Shown: piece by piece, positions 1 through 8,827 of the stretch
Numbering within the stretch: the stretch's first letter is position 1
Layout of the letters: each line of letters opens with the position of its first letter
Origin: Bacteroidales bacterium
Lineage (GTDB): Bacteria > Bacteroidota > Bacteroidia > Bacteroidales > F082
Direction: 5' to 3'
NCBI GenBank assembly: GCA_017645275.1
Contig: JAGCPH010000047.1
Location: 1 to 64,000, forward strand
DNA length: 64,000 nt
Position numbers and translations under genes: made by a program
The notes under the pieces: model-generated
What the model saw: only the letters and a program-made list of their open reading frames with translations
Told to the model about the DNA's origin: nothing
Database searches by the model: none

Positions 1-57
1 CCCGTCGCGCCGATGATACTGCATTAGCTTGTGGGAAAGTAGGTCGTCGCCAAACCC
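1..57 (+). rRNA. rrf: 5S rRNA, 3' end only
   Basis: The first bases match the 3' half of a bacterial 5S rRNA: a CGCCGATGATACTGC segment, then GTGGGAAAGTAGGTCGTCGCC, typical of helices IV/V and the closing stem. The 5' part lies outside the window, so this is probably the end of an rRNA operon. A terminator follows directly. The exact 3' end is uncertain by a few bases. Confidence 0.85.
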
Positions 58-63
58 ATACGG

Positions 64-89
64 AAAAGGAGCCACAAAGGCTCCTTTTT
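64..89 (+). terminator. rho-independent terminator of the rRNA operon
   Basis: A perfect 10-bp stem (AAAAGGAGCC / GGCTCCTTTT) with a 5-base loop runs into a T tract directly after the 5S tail. Confidence 0.85.
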
Positions 90-90
90 C

Positions 91-172
91 AGTTAGGAGT
101 TGAGAGTTAGAAGTTACGAGTTATAAATATATTGAAAAAAACTTGCAACTTCTAACTCCTAACTCCTAACTT
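91..172. repeat. heptamer inverted repeat (family A, copy 1)
   Basis: The left arm is five consecutive 7-base units starting AGTT (AGTTAGG, AGTTGAG, AGTTAGA, AGTTACG, AGTTATA). The right arm is the complement in AACT units (AACTTCT, AACTCCT, AACTCCT). The arms can fold into a long imperfect hairpin. It lies between the rRNA terminator and the promoter of the next gene. Confidence 0.75.
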
Positions 173-178
173 TTTTCG

Positions 179-187
179 TATCTTTGC
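179..187 (+). promoter_or_regulatory. Bacteroidetes -7 promoter element for the T9SS protein
   Basis: TATCTTTGC fits the TAxxTTTG -7 consensus read by the Bacteroidetes primary sigma factor. It lies 45 bases upstream of the chosen ATG at 232. No convincing -33 element was identified. Confidence 0.65.
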
Positions 188-231
188 AGTCCGAAATTTA
201 AAATAAAAAAGGATTGTAAAATTGTTTGAAT

Positions 232-3200
232 ATGAATAAGTTAGCAATTTTAAGAAGATTCACATTATCATTGGTGTTTGTTCTCGCGGGCGTAATTTTG
301 TGGGGACAAACCAAGACTGATTTGGCAGGTTCGGGAACGGAACTGGATCCTTATCTGATTGAATCGGATGCTGATTGGACTGAGATATTTGCGATAGAAG
401 CCAATGCGGCAAAATATTGGGCAAGTGGCATTGTTACACGCCTTGATAAAGATATTACGGTTTCGACAATGGTTGGAACAAGTAGCAATAAATATAGAGG
501 AACATTCGATGGAAACTGGCATACGTTAACACTAGCTATATCAAGCAGTGCAGATTATGCAGCTCCCTTTAGTTATATAAATGGTGCAAGCATAAAAAAT
601 CTAAAAATAGTTGGTAATGTAGAAACAAGTGCCAAATATGCGGGGAGTTTAGTGGGGTCAGTAAATGGAAATAATACAATCATGAGCTGCACAAGTACGG
701 CAACTATTACTATATCAACAGATGGAGACGCTTCTACTGGAGGTTTAGCGGGAAGAGTTTGGGAAGGTGCTAATGCGCTGAATTTTTACAATTGTAGTTT
801 TGAGGGTAGTATTACGGGTTCAAATGCTGAAAAATGTGCAGGTTTTGTGGGATGGGTGGCCGGAACTGTTGGTTATACCAATTGCTTAATGGCAGGAACT
901 ATTAGTATTAGCAAAAACACATCTACTTTTAATAGACAAGCTCCTGCTAATGCTTCAGCAAGTACTGAAAATGCATATTATATCACAAATTATAATGGTT
1001 TATCTGGTAATACTTATCCAGGCCCAGATGGTACTATTGCCCCAACATCGGAACCAACAACAGTTATTGGAAAGAAATACACAAAAGATGAAACTAATTA
1101 TTATGTGCCGGGTGCTGCTTTAATTACGGGTTTGGAAACAAAATCATATTCATATACCGGCAACGATATTGTTATCACACCAAGTTTGACTTATTATGGC
1201 TGGACAATGACTGAAAACACAGACTATGAAATAAGCTACGAAAAGAAAAATGGTGATGTTTGGGAAAGTGTGTCAGTTATTAACGCTGCTGGTGATTACC
1301 GTATAATAATAAGTGGTACTGGTAATTATGCAGGTTCATACACATCGTCGACTATTCATGTGGTAAGCTACAACACATGGGATGCAGTAAAGGCTATATT
1401 AGCTGATGATTCGGAAGGAGACAGAAATATCACATTGAGTGCCGACATTTATCCTGAAAATCCTTCTGGTGAAAATGTGGCTTTGGTAGTTAACGGCACG
1501 GTTATTTTGAATTTGAACGGACATACTATAGACCGCAAATTGTTTTCAGTTTCTCCTAAAGCTGATCCTGTTGTTAATGGCCAAGTTATTAGAGTTAACA
1601 ATGGGGCAAATCTAACAATAAACGGAGGATCAGGGGGCAATGGTACCATTAAAGGTGGATATAACTATGCCGTTGAAGGAGGTATTGATGGTGGAGGTAT
1701 ATATAATATGGGAAATCTTGTGTTGAATAATGTTAAAGTTATATATAATGGGTGTATGAAGGGTGCTTTTGGAGCTACGAGCAATACAGCAAGAGGCGGC
1801 GGTATTTATAGCGGCTCTGGAAGTTCTTTGATTATTAATGGTGGTGAAGTCAGTTACAATGAAGCAAGAGGCGGTGGCGGCGGTGTTTGTGGAGACGGAG
1901 CTCACCCATTTAATATGAATAATGTTCATGTCTATTACAACGAAGGAGGAAGTAAAGGTGGTGGAATCCGTGTGGAAAATAGTGGAAGTAATACGGCTAG
2001 TATAACATCATGTAATATTTATCAGAATTTTGTAAGAGATGATGGAGCACATGGAGGTGGGGTGTTTTTTAAAGGAGGTAATTTGAATATGGAAGATACT
2101 TATATCCAATTTAATGGTTCAAGACAATATGGAAGTGGTTTCTTTGCTTTTTCCGGAACTGTTACAGCAAAAGATTGCCATATTGATTATAATAGTAATG
2201 TTAATGAACCCAATGATGATGTAACTGATAATAAAGGTGGTGGAGTGTGTTTGTGGTCGTCAGGAAGCACATTTATTATGGAAGGAGGAACTATTCAAGG
2301 AAACAGTTGTAATAATAATGGTGGTGCAATTTATGTATATGAAGGTTCGTATTTTAAGATAAAAGGTAATGTTCAGATAACTGACAATAATCATGTGAAT
2401 TTTATAAGTGGCGGAAGACCTGATGATAACAATGCCTATTTAACCGGTTCGAGTACGATAGAGGTTATTGGTGATATAACAGGTTCAGAGATTTATATCA
2501 CACCACTTAGTGGCGCTAAAACGTATGTGACATTCGCGGAAGGAGTTACTGGTGGTGCTGAGGCTTTATCACATTTTAAAATTGATGGCAGTAACCATAA
2601 TGTAATAATCGATAATGATGGTAATATTGAGGTTTACGAACCATATTTATGGACTAACACAACCACTTGGAATGGTACGATAGCTGAAAATTCAAGTGGT
2701 GCAAGCGTTCCAACAAGTGAAAGCAGTCTGAAATTACATAGGTCGGTTAGGATTCCGAGTGGCATTAGTGCGCAAGCTGGCAGTATCTCTACTGACCCAT
2801 ATTGTGACATTATTATTGATGATGGAGCACAACTTTTCACTAACAACACTGGTGTATCAGTTGTTGCAAAAAAGAATGTTGAAGCTGCCGATGAAGATGA
2901 CCAAACAGGATGGTATTTGATTTCGTCACCTGTAAGTAATCCTAGTATAGAGGACAACACAAATCTTATTACTAAATTATATAATTATTATACTACTTAC
3001 GATTTGTACCGTTACAACGAGGCTGCGGATTTGCAATGGGAAAACTACAGAGCCAGTCATGCGGATTTCACTACACTTGAGAACGGTCGTGGATACTTGT
3101 ATCGTAACTCAAAAGATCATACAATTGATATTGGCGGAACTCTTAACGTTTCTGATATCACTTACACACTATCATGCAATGGTTCGGAATTAACAGGTTT

Positions 3201-4026
3201 CAACCTTATTGGGAATCCGTATTCGCACACTATTTATAAAGGTGCTGCATCGTCGGCTATCCCTAATGGTGGTTTGCTTGAAGAAAAATATTACACATTG
3301 TCTCAAAACGGCGAATGGGTGCTCACCAACGACGGCACAGCGATTGCGCCGATGACAGGAGTTTTGGTGCAGGCACGGGAGCCTGGTACTTTGACGATGA
3401 AAAATTCGACTGAAGGTCTGGTTACACCTTCAAGAAAATCCGATGGCAAGAACATATGGTTCACTGTTGCTGGTGGCAATTACGAAGACCGGGCTTGTGT
3501 GGAGTTTAAGGAAGGCCGCGGCTTGAACAAGATCGCGCACCAGAACGAGGATGCTCCTATGCTTTATATAAACCATAAAGGTGAGGACTTTGCATCTGTT
3601 GACATGAACCCTGAAGCGAAAGCGTTCGGTTTGTATTTCAAGGCTAAGACTACAGGATATTACACATTGAGCGTGCAGCCTCAGGGCGAGTTCGGCTATT
3701 TGCACCTCATTGACAAGCTGACGGGCAGTGATGTGGATATGCTTAAGGAGGAGGAATATACATTCATCGGCTCGGCAGCCGACAAAGCTGAACGTTTTGT
3801 GGTCAGACTCAGCCCTTCCACTTCGACAGGCTCAGAGACCTTCGCTTACCAGAGTGGTGACGACATTATCGTTGAAGGTGAGGGTGAACTGCAGGTGTTT
3901 GATGTGATGGGACGTTTGATGATGAAAAAGAATGTGAACGGCCTGGAGACGATTGAAAAACCGTCGCAAACAGGAGTTTATATTTTCAGACTGGATGGGC
4001 AGACACAAAAAATTGTTGTTAGATAA
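232..4026 (+). CDS. Secreted right-handed beta-helix surface protein with T9SS type A sorting domain
   Basis: A 1264-residue secreted protein. I chose the ATG at 232 over an in-frame TTG six bases upstream. Residues 1-26 form a signal peptide ending in WGQ. Residues about 130-215 carry glycine-rich GLUG-like repeats, and about 295-365 resemble a YTG...GNY Ig-like repeat. A long block (about 400-780) has recurring GGG(I/V)Y turns separated by beta strands ending in NG or NN, as in Pmp/pectate-lyase-like parallel beta helices. From about 880 there is a GWYLISSPV...GFNLIGNPY module shared with the giant protein at 29082-35267. The last ~75 residues (ELQVFDVMGR... ending KIVVR) are a T9SS type A sorting domain, predicting export across the outer membrane. 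A small PLGSG-tailed protein follows 23 bases later. A likely adhesin or stalk; no catalytic motif was seen. Confidence 0.85.
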   Translation: MNKLAILRRFTLSLVFVLAGVILWGQTKTDLAGSGTELDPYLIESDADWTEIFAIEANAAKYWASGIVTRLDKDITVSTMVGTSSNKYRGTFDGNWHTLTLAISSSADYAAPFSYINGASIKNLKIVGNVETSAKYAGSLVGSVNGNNTIMSCTSTATITISTDGDASTGGLAGRVWEGANALNFYNCSFEGSITGSNAEKCAGFVGWVAGTVGYTNCLMAGTISISKNTSTFNRQAPANASASTENAYYITNYNGLSGNTYPGPDGTIAPTSEPTTVIGKKYTKDETNYYVPGAALITGLETKSYSYTGNDIVITPSLTYYGWTMTENTDYEISYEKKNGDVWESVSVINAAGDYRIIISGTGNYAGSYTSSTIHVVSYNTWDAVKAILADDSEGDRNITLSADIYPENPSGENVALVVNGTVILNLNGHTIDRKLFSVSPKADPVVNGQVIRVNNGANLTINGGSGGNGTIKGGYNYAVEGGIDGGGIYNMGNLVLNNVKVIYNGCMKGAFGATSNTARGGGIYSGSGSSLIINGGEVSYNEARGGGGGVCGDGAHPFNMNNVHVYYNEGGSKGGGIRVENSGSNTASITSCNIYQNFVRDDGAHGGGVFFKGGNLNMEDTYIQFNGSRQYGSGFFAFSGTVTAKDCHIDYNSNVNEPNDDVTDNKGGGVCLWSSGSTFIMEGGTIQGNSCNNNGGAIYVYEGSYFKIKGNVQITDNNHVNFISGGRPDDNNAYLTGSSTIEVIGDITGSEIYITPLSGAKTYVTFAEGVTGGAEALSHFKIDGSNHNVIIDNDGNIEVYEPYLWTNTTTWNGTIAENSSGASVPTSESSLKLHRSVRIPSGISAQAGSISTDPYCDIIIDDGAQLFTNNTGVSVVAKKNVEAADEDDQTGWYLISSPVSNPSIEDNTNLITKLYNYYTTYDLYRYNEAADLQWENYRASHADFTTLENGRGYLYRNSKDHTIDIGGTLNVSDITYTLSCNGSELTGFNLIGNPYSHTIYKGAASSAIPNGGLLEEKYYTLSQNGEWVLTNDGTAIAPMTGVLVQAREPGTLTMKNSTEGLVTPSRKSDGKNIWFTVAGGNYEDRACVEFKEGRGLNKIAHQNEDAPMLYINHKGEDFASVDMNPEAKAFGLYFKAKTTGYYTLSVQPQGEFGYLHLIDKLTGSDVDMLKEEEYTFIGSAADKAERFVVRLSPSTSTGSETFAYQSGDDIIVEGEGELQVFDVMGRLMMKKNVNGLETIEKPSQTGVYIFRLDGQTQKIVVR

Positions 4027-4049
4027 TAAATAATAGAAAGTATTATACT

Positions 4050-4307
4050 ATGAAAAAGATATTATTAGTTTTTGTAATTATAATAACAATGGGTTTCATC
4101 GCCTCTGCCCAGAGTGACGGATTCTTCCGTGGTGGCGATTATGATGACGGTTCACGTTCGGGAACGGGACTTTCGTCGGTGACACCGATGCTTCCGGGAG
4201 GAGGTGTTGCACACTATGACACCGACCAACCGGCTGCCCCACTTGGCTCTGGGTTGTTGATTCTCAGTGCTTTAGGTGGTGCTTATTTGCTTCGTAAAAA
4301 AAAATAA
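4050..4307 (+). CDS. Small secreted protein with C-terminal PLGSG-helix-basic tail
   Basis: 85 residues. There is a signal peptide (about 1-20, ending ASAQ) and a short Gly/Asp/Ser-rich segment that looks disordered. The C-terminus has a three-part arrangement: motif APLGSG, a hydrophobic helix (LLILSALGGAYLL), and a basic end RKKK. This layout resembles C-terminal sorting or anchoring signals such as LPXTG, PEP-CTERM and the PID-CTERM type described in Bacteroidetes, but I cannot assign it to a named family. It starts 23 bases after the stop of the T9SS giant, so it is probably co-transcribed. A sister gene at 28795-29058 has the same design and position. The function is unknown; a membrane-anchored partner of the surface protein is an inference. 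Confidence 0.8.
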   Translation: MKKILLVFVIIITMGFIASAQSDGFFRGGDYDDGSRSGTGLSSVTPMLPGGGVAHYDTDQPAAPLGSGLLILSALGGAYLLRKKK

Positions 4308-4314
4308 AAAAATC

Positions 4315-4346
4315 TTTAAACAGTAAACTCTAAACTGTAAACTTTT
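4315..4346. repeat. heptamer repeat (family A, copy 2)
   Basis: Four 7-base units in a row (TAAACAG, TAAACTC, TAAACTG, TAAACTT) lie between the small protein and the promoter of the PurF-like gene. Confidence 0.6.
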
Positions 4347-4349
4347 TAT

Positions 4350-4358
4350 TATCTTTGC
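4350..4358 (+). promoter_or_regulatory. -7 promoter element of the PurF-like gene
   Basis: TATCTTTGC, 25 bases upstream of the ATG at 4384. Confidence 0.6.
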
Positions 4359-4383
4359 GCCTTAAAATTTAAACCTATAAAAA

Positions 4384-5793
4384 ATGAGCGGATTTTTTGG
4401 CGTAATTACAAAAAAGCCTTGTATCACAGACCTTTTCTACGGCATTGATTATCATTCACATCTCGGTACCACGGCAGGCGGTATCTGCACATTCGACGGC
4501 GAGACGTTCCACCGTTCAATTCACAGCTTGAAAGGCTCTTACTTCAGAACGAAATTCGAGGACGAGATCCACAAATTCATGGGCAACAGCGGCATCGGAG
4601 TCATCAGCGACACCGACGCACAGCCTATCGTGGTGAACTCGCATCTCGGCAAGTTCGCCATCGTGACGGTGGCCAAGATCACCAACATCAAGGAGTTGGA
4701 ACAGGAGTGTCTCGACAACAAACAGCACTTCGCTGAGCTGAGTCATGGCGACACCAACCCGACGGAACTCGTGGCATTGCTCATCACCCAGGGCAAGGAC
4801 TTCGTCGACGGCATCCAGAACGTGTACCGTAAGGTGAGAGGCTCTGTCTCTATGCTTCTCCTCACCAGCGACGGCATCATCGCAGCACGCGACTTCTACG
4901 GCAGGACACCGATTGTCATCGGCAAGAACCATGAAGGCTATGCGGCGGCATTTGAGAGCCACAGCTACATCAACCTCGAATACTCGACGGAGCGTTACCT
5001 CGGTCCGGGCGAGATAGTGCGAATCACAGCCGACGGCGTGACACAGCTGCTGGCACCTAACAACAAGATGCAGATTTGCTCCTTCCTGTGGATTTACTAC
5101 GGTTTTCCGGCAACGGACTACGAGAACATCAACGTGGAGGAAATGCGTTACCGTGGCGGCATGGCTATGGGCAAACGCGACGACGTGGAAGCCGACTACG
5201 TGGCTCCTATCCCGGATTCGGGCATAGGAATGGCCATCGGTTATTCGCACGCCAGCGGCATACCTTACACACGTAGCGTGGTAAAATACACCCCTACATG
5301 GTCACGCAGCTTCATGCCTGTAAATCAAGAACAAAGAGAGCACGTGGCGAAGATGAAACTCATCCCGAACCATGCCTTGCTGAAAGACAAACGCGTGGTG
5401 TTCTGCGATGACTCAATCGTGCGCGGCACACAGCTCCGCGATAACGTGAAGATGCTCTACGACTACGGCGCGAAAGAGGTGCACATCAGAATCAGCTGCC
5501 CACCGTTGGTGTACGGCTGCAACTTCTTGAACTTCAGCGCCTCGAAGAACGAACTCGAGCTCATCACACGCCGCTGCATTGAGGAACTGGAAGGCGACAG
5601 CCACAAGAACCTCGAGCTTTACTGCGACGCATCTACAAAGCAATATGCCAACCTCGTCGAGATGCTTCGTAAGAAAATCGGTGTCGACACGTTGAAATTC
5701 AACACGTTGGAAGACATCTGCGGTGCTATCGGCATGCCAAAATGCCAGGTCTGCACACACTGCTTCGACGGCTCGTCGTACGGCGATAAATAA
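4384..5793 (+). CDS. PurF-like amidophosphoribosyltransferase homologue lacking the N-terminal Cys
   Basis: A 469-residue member of the PurF family: N-terminal class II glutamine amidotransferase fold, then a type I phosphoribosyltransferase domain. The PRPP-binding loop VVFCDDSIVRGT lies near residues 338-349. The C-terminus carries a CxxCxxC cluster (C454, C457, C460), in the region where Bacillus PurF has Fe-S cysteines. True PurF enzymes expose Cys as the first mature residue for glutamine hydrolysis. Here the protein begins MSGFFGV, with Ser where the nucleophile should be and no Cys nearby. It may therefore use ammonia or serve another role. As I recall, Bacteroides genomes encode a paralogue of this kind besides a longer canonical PurF. 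purC lies 1.9 kb downstream, so a purine role is plausible. Confidence 0.75.
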   Translation: MSGFFGVITKKPCITDLFYGIDYHSHLGTTAGGICTFDGETFHRSIHSLKGSYFRTKFEDEIHKFMGNSGIGVISDTDAQPIVVNSHLGKFAIVTVAKITNIKELEQECLDNKQHFAELSHGDTNPTELVALLITQGKDFVDGIQNVYRKVRGSVSMLLLTSDGIIAARDFYGRTPIVIGKNHEGYAAAFESHSYINLEYSTERYLGPGEIVRITADGVTQLLAPNNKMQICSFLWIYYGFPATDYENINVEEMRYRGGMAMGKRDDVEADYVAPIPDSGIGMAIGYSHASGIPYTRSVVKYTPTWSRSFMPVNQEQREHVAKMKLIPNHALLKDKRVVFCDDSIVRGTQLRDNVKMLYDYGAKEVHIRISCPPLVYGCNFLNFSASKNELELITRRCIEELEGDSHKNLELYCDASTKQYANLVEMLRKKIGVDTLKFNTLEDICGAIGMPKCQVCTHCFDGSSYGDK

Positions 5794-5795
5794 AA

Positions 5796-6569
5796 TTATT
5801 TGAAAGAAATATCAACTGATGAATCACGGGACAGGCCCAGCAACGACGCGGCATTCCCGTGATTTATCGCTATCTCGAGGAACCCGTGCGTGCCAAAGAG
5901 CGCCACTATGTCAGGTATAGCCACTTCAGTATAGCTGCGGCACACCTTGTCGAGGCTATATTTTCCAATTCTGATCTCAAAATTACGACCATTTCTGACC
6001 TTGTCGAACAGCTCTTTGGTGATGTTTGTCACGATATTTTCGTAAGAGTCGACGAAGGTGACGATGCCGTGGATGGAGTTGCCGTCGATGGTCGGCTGGA
6101 AGGTGACGCATTTGCGGATTTGCGGATATGGCTTGCCTATCTCGCTGAATGGCAGTCCTTTAGCTATCATCGCCGCCACTTTCACGAAACGGTCGCGGGT
6201 GGTGAAGGTGAAGAAATCGGAGTCCTGAATCACCTCGATGGTGACGGCTTCATACGGCAAATCGCCTAATATCAGCGAGAAGATATCGTTGTCGGTGCCG
6301 ATGAAATAATGACCGTCGGCTTTCAGTGCGATATGCGGCTTGTCGGCCGACTCCTCGGTCTCCACCGCGATGATGTGGATGGTGCCTTCAGGGAAGTTTT
6401 TATAGCAGTTTCGGATGATAAACGCCGCCGATGCGATGTCCCACGGCTCAATATTATGGGTTATGTCGATGACAGTCGCGTCGGGTAGTGCCGAAAAAAT
6501 CGCACCTTTTACAGCCGCCACATAGTAGTCGGCCTGCCCCCAATCGCTTGTCAGTGTTATGATTGCCAT
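5796..6569 (-). CDS. S-adenosyl-L-methionine hydroxide adenosyltransferase family protein (DUF62)
   Basis: 257 residues. The N-terminus MAIITLTSDWG and the following YYVAAVKG / VIDITHNI segments are characteristic of the SAM hydroxide adenosyltransferase (DUF62) family, which splits SAM to adenosine and methionine with water. Asp9 matches the SAM-ribose-binding Asp. The C-terminal beta-barrel region (NGNSIHGIVTFVDSYENIVTNI) is also present. The length is normal. It is convergent with the PurF-like gene, with only two bases between the stop codons and no obvious terminator. It is divergent from phoH with its own -7 element. Confidence 0.85.
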   Translation of the reverse strand: MAIITLTSDWGQADYYVAAVKGAIFSALPDATVIDITHNIEPWDIASAAFIIRNCYKNFPEGTIHIIAVETEESADKPHIALKADGHYFIGTDNDIFSLILGDLPYEAVTIEVIQDSDFFTFTTRDRFVKVAAMIAKGLPFSEIGKPYPQIRKCVTFQPTIDGNSIHGIVTFVDSYENIVTNITKELFDKVRNGRNFEIRIGKYSLDKVCRSYTEVAIPDIVALFGTHGFLEIAINHGNAASLLGLSRDSSVDISFK

Positions 6570-6608
6570 AATTGTCCGCTTTGCTTCTCAACTGTCATTT
6601 TGACAAAT

Positions 6609-6617
6609 GCAAAAATA
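6609..6617 (-). promoter_or_regulatory. -7 promoter element of the SAM hydroxide adenosyltransferase gene
   Basis: Read on the minus strand this is TATTTTTGC, about 40 bases upstream of the start. It is divergent from the phoH promoter. Confidence 0.55.
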
Positions 6618-6676
6618 CATTTTTCTATTGAAAAATTTTTATTGAAATAAAAAAGTTATGAACAATTTTTATTTTT

Positions 6677-6685
6677 TATCTTTGC
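6677..6685 (+). promoter_or_regulatory. -7 promoter element of phoH-purC
   Basis: TATCTTTGC lies 37 bases upstream of the phoH ATG, preceded by a very A/T-rich stretch. Confidence 0.6.
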
Positions 6686-6722
6686 ATATTGAAAATTGTT
6701 TAAAAACTAGTCAAAAAATCAG

Positions 6723-7706
6723 ATGGCGGAGCAGATAGTACAGATAGAAAATGTCAACCCGAGCGATTTGTATGGCGCTAAGGATCAACATCTTACGATA
6801 ATCAAGAACTTTTTTCCGAAGTTGAAGATTATCGCGCGCGGCGATTTCGTGAAGGTGATCGGAGGCGACGACGAGGTGAATTATTTCCTCGACAGGCTCA
6901 ATATGCTCGTGAACCATCTGGAACGTTACGGCAGCATCAACCCGCAGGTGATCGAGGACGTGATGGTCTCAAACGGACAGACCGCCTACGTGCAGGCGAT
7001 GAACGACAGCGATGTGCTGGTGTACGGTCGTAATGGATTGCAAATCAAGGCGATAACGGTCAACCAGAAACGCATGGTGGAGGCTATTGGCAAGAAAGAC
7101 ATGATCTTCGCCATCGGTCCTGCTGGTACTGGAAAGACCTACACAGCGGTGGCATTGGCTGTCAGAGCGTTGAAAAACAGGGAGGTAAGACGAATAATCT
7201 TGACCCGTCCTGCCGTGGAGGCAGGGGAGAACCTCGGATTTTTGCCCGGTGACCTGAAAGACAAGCTCGACCCGTATCTGCAGCCGTTGTATGACGCCTT
7301 GCGCGACATGATTCCGCAGGCGAAGCTCACCACTTACATGGAGGATGGCACCATCGAGATAGCGCCGCTGGCATTCATGAGAGGTAGGACGCTTGACCAT
7401 GCTTTTGTGATTTTAGATGAGGCACAAAATGCCACTCGCGCCCAGCTGAAGATGTTTTTAACCCGTATGGGTCGCGACGCCAAGTTCGTCATCACTGGCG
7501 ATGTCACGCAGATCGACCTGCCGAAGAACCAGCCCTCGGGCTTGCCGCAAGCTGTCGACATCCTCGGAGACGTGAAAGGCATCGAGTTCATCTTCTTGGA
7601 TGAAAAAGACGTGGTCCGCCACAAGCTGGTGACGGAAATCGTCAATGCGTACAAGGCGTTTTACCATAATAATGATGAAGAAACAGAAAACAACATAGAA
7701 CAATGA
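6723..7706 (+). CDS. phoH: PhoH family ATPase
   Basis: 327 residues. Walker A GPAGTGKT lies at residues 132-139 and Walker B VILDEAQN near 229-236, followed by the [13 protein letters not shown] segment typical of PhoH/PhoL. The N-terminal ~110 residues form the small KH-like domain usual in this family. PhoH proteins are cytosolic ATPases related to the superfamily 1 helicase core; PhoH/YbeZ works with YbeY in rRNA processing. The stop codon overlaps the purC start by four bases (ATGA), so the two are translationally coupled. Confidence 0.9.
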   Translation: MAEQIVQIENVNPSDLYGAKDQHLTIIKNFFPKLKIIARGDFVKVIGGDDEVNYFLDRLNMLVNHLERYGSINPQVIEDVMVSNGQTAYVQAMNDSDVLVYGRNGLQIKAITVNQKRMVEAIGKKDMIFAIGPAGTGKTYTAVALAVRALKNREVRRIILTRPAVEAGENLGFLPGDLKDKLDPYLQPLYDALRDMIPQAKLTTYMEDGTIEIAPLAFMRGRTLDHAFVILDEAQNATRAQLKMFLTRMGRDAKFVITGDVTQIDLPKNQPSGLPQAVDILGDVKGIEFIFLDEKDVVRHKLVTEIVNAYKAFYHNNDEETENNIEQ

Positions 7707-8653
7707 AAGCTTTAACAAGAACCGATTTCAATTTCGAAGGTCAGACAAAAGTGTATCACGGCAAGGTCCGTGACGTTTATTTCATCGACAACAAATACCT
7801 GGTGATGGTCGCTACCGACCGTATCTCGGCATTCGACGTCATTTTGCCGGAAGGCATCCCTTACAAAGGTCAGATTCTCAACCAGATAGCTGCTGAATTC
7901 CTCGACATGACCACCGACATCGTGCCGAACTGGAAGATCGCCACTCCCGACCCGATGGTCACCGTGGGCAAGCTCTGCAAGCCGTTCCCAGTGGAGATGA
8001 TTATCAGAGGCTACCTCACAGGAAGCTCATGGCGCACCTACAAAAGCGGCCAGCACACCATCTGCGGCGTGAACATCCCTGACGGCATGAAGGAACACCA
8101 GAAGTTTGCCGAGCCTATCATCACTCCTACAACCAAGGCAGAAGAAGGCCACGACGAAGACATCTCGAAAGAAGAGATTATCCGTCAAGGACTTATCAGC
8201 AAGGAAGACTACGAGAAGATAGAGGTTATCACTCGTAAATTATTCCAAAGAGGCACAGAAGTCGCTGCCAAGCACGGCTTGATTTTGGTTGACACCAAGT
8301 ACGAGTTCGGTAAGATCGGCGACCAGATCTACCTCATGGATGAGATTCACACTCCGGACTCATCGCGTTATTTTATCGCCGACCAATACGAGGAGTGCTT
8401 CAAGAAGGGCGAGCCTGTGAAGCAGCTCTCAAAAGAATTCGTACGCGAGTGGCTGATGGCCAACGGTTTCCAGGGCAAGGAAGGCCAGAAGGTGCCTGAG
8501 ATGACACCAGAGATCGTGAAAGGTATTTCGGAAAGATATATCGAGCTGTACGAAAAGGTTACTGGCAAGAAGTTCCAGAAGGCCGCTGAGACCGAGGATA
8601 TCAAGGCGAGAATTGAGACCAACGTCAAGAATTGGTTGAAAGATAATAGATAG
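7703..8653 (+). CDS. purC: Phosphoribosylaminoimidazole-succinocarboxamide synthase (SAICAR synthetase)
   Basis: 316 residues. It converts CAIR plus aspartate and ATP to SAICAR in purine biosynthesis. Recognisable segments are [21 protein letters not shown] near the N-terminus, [13 protein letters not shown] (about residues 105-117) and [10 protein letters not shown] (about 194-203). It is of the longer type with a C-terminal extension, common in Bacteroidetes. Its start overlaps the end of phoH by four bases. A palindrome and a terminator follow immediately. Confidence 0.95.
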   Translation: MKALTRTDFNFEGQTKVYHGKVRDVYFIDNKYLVMVATDRISAFDVILPEGIPYKGQILNQIAAEFLDMTTDIVPNWKIATPDPMVTVGKLCKPFPVEMIIRGYLTGSSWRTYKSGQHTICGVNIPDGMKEHQKFAEPIITPTTKAEEGHDEDISKEEIIRQGLISKEDYEKIEVITRKLFQRGTEVAAKHGLILVDTKYEFGKIGDQIYLMDEIHTPDSSRYFIADQYEECFKKGEPVKQLSKEFVREWLMANGFQGKEGQKVPEMTPEIVKGISERYIELYEKVTGKKFQKAAETEDIKARIETNVKNWLKDNR

Positions 8654-8662
8654 AACGGTGTA

Positions 8663-8684
8663 GAGACGGATGAAAATCCGTCTC
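8663..8684. repeat. GAGACG...CGTCTC palindrome (family F, variant copy)
   Basis: GAGACGGAT and its exact complement ATCCGTCTC flank a GAAA loop, giving a perfect 9-bp stem. It shares the outer GAGACG/CGTCTC arms with the 22-base palindromes at 26915, 40379 and 40578 but has a different core. Confidence 0.7.
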
Positions 8685-8690
8685 AAAAAC

Positions 8691-8720
8691 AAAGGACGTC
8701 ATTTGATGGCGTCCTTTTGT
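8691..8720 (+). terminator. rho-independent terminator after purC
   Basis: An 8-bp stem AAAGGACG / CGTCCTTT is followed by a T-rich tract. Confidence 0.8.
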
Positions 8721-8795
8721 TTTTTTGATTAATGATTTTTATTATTTCTGTTAAGTATTATACTTGGGGGACTTGACTTTTACTTCAAAAATTTG

Positions 8796-8803
8796 TAAAT
8801 TTG
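8796..8803 (+). promoter_or_regulatory. -7 promoter element of abiH
   Basis: TAAATTTG lies 24 bases before the chosen ATG at 8828. It overlaps an in-frame TTG at 8801 that would otherwise look like an earlier start, so that TTG is rejected. Confidence 0.6.
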
Positions 8804-8827
8804 CATAAAAAATTAAAAATAAGAAAT

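Noticed and set aside
4516..5250. Long minus-strand ORF (244 codons) opposite the PurF-like gene
   Set aside because: His/Val/Ala-rich shadow of a GC-rich coding sequence, with no domain or promoter; the plus-strand frame is clearly coding.
6969..7400. Minus-strand ORF opposite phoH
   Set aside because: Shadow frame without motifs; the phoH Walker motifs are intact on the plus strand.
8801..8827. TTG start of abiH at 8801
   Set aside because: It lies inside the -7 promoter element; the ATG at 8828 is downstream of it and fits better.
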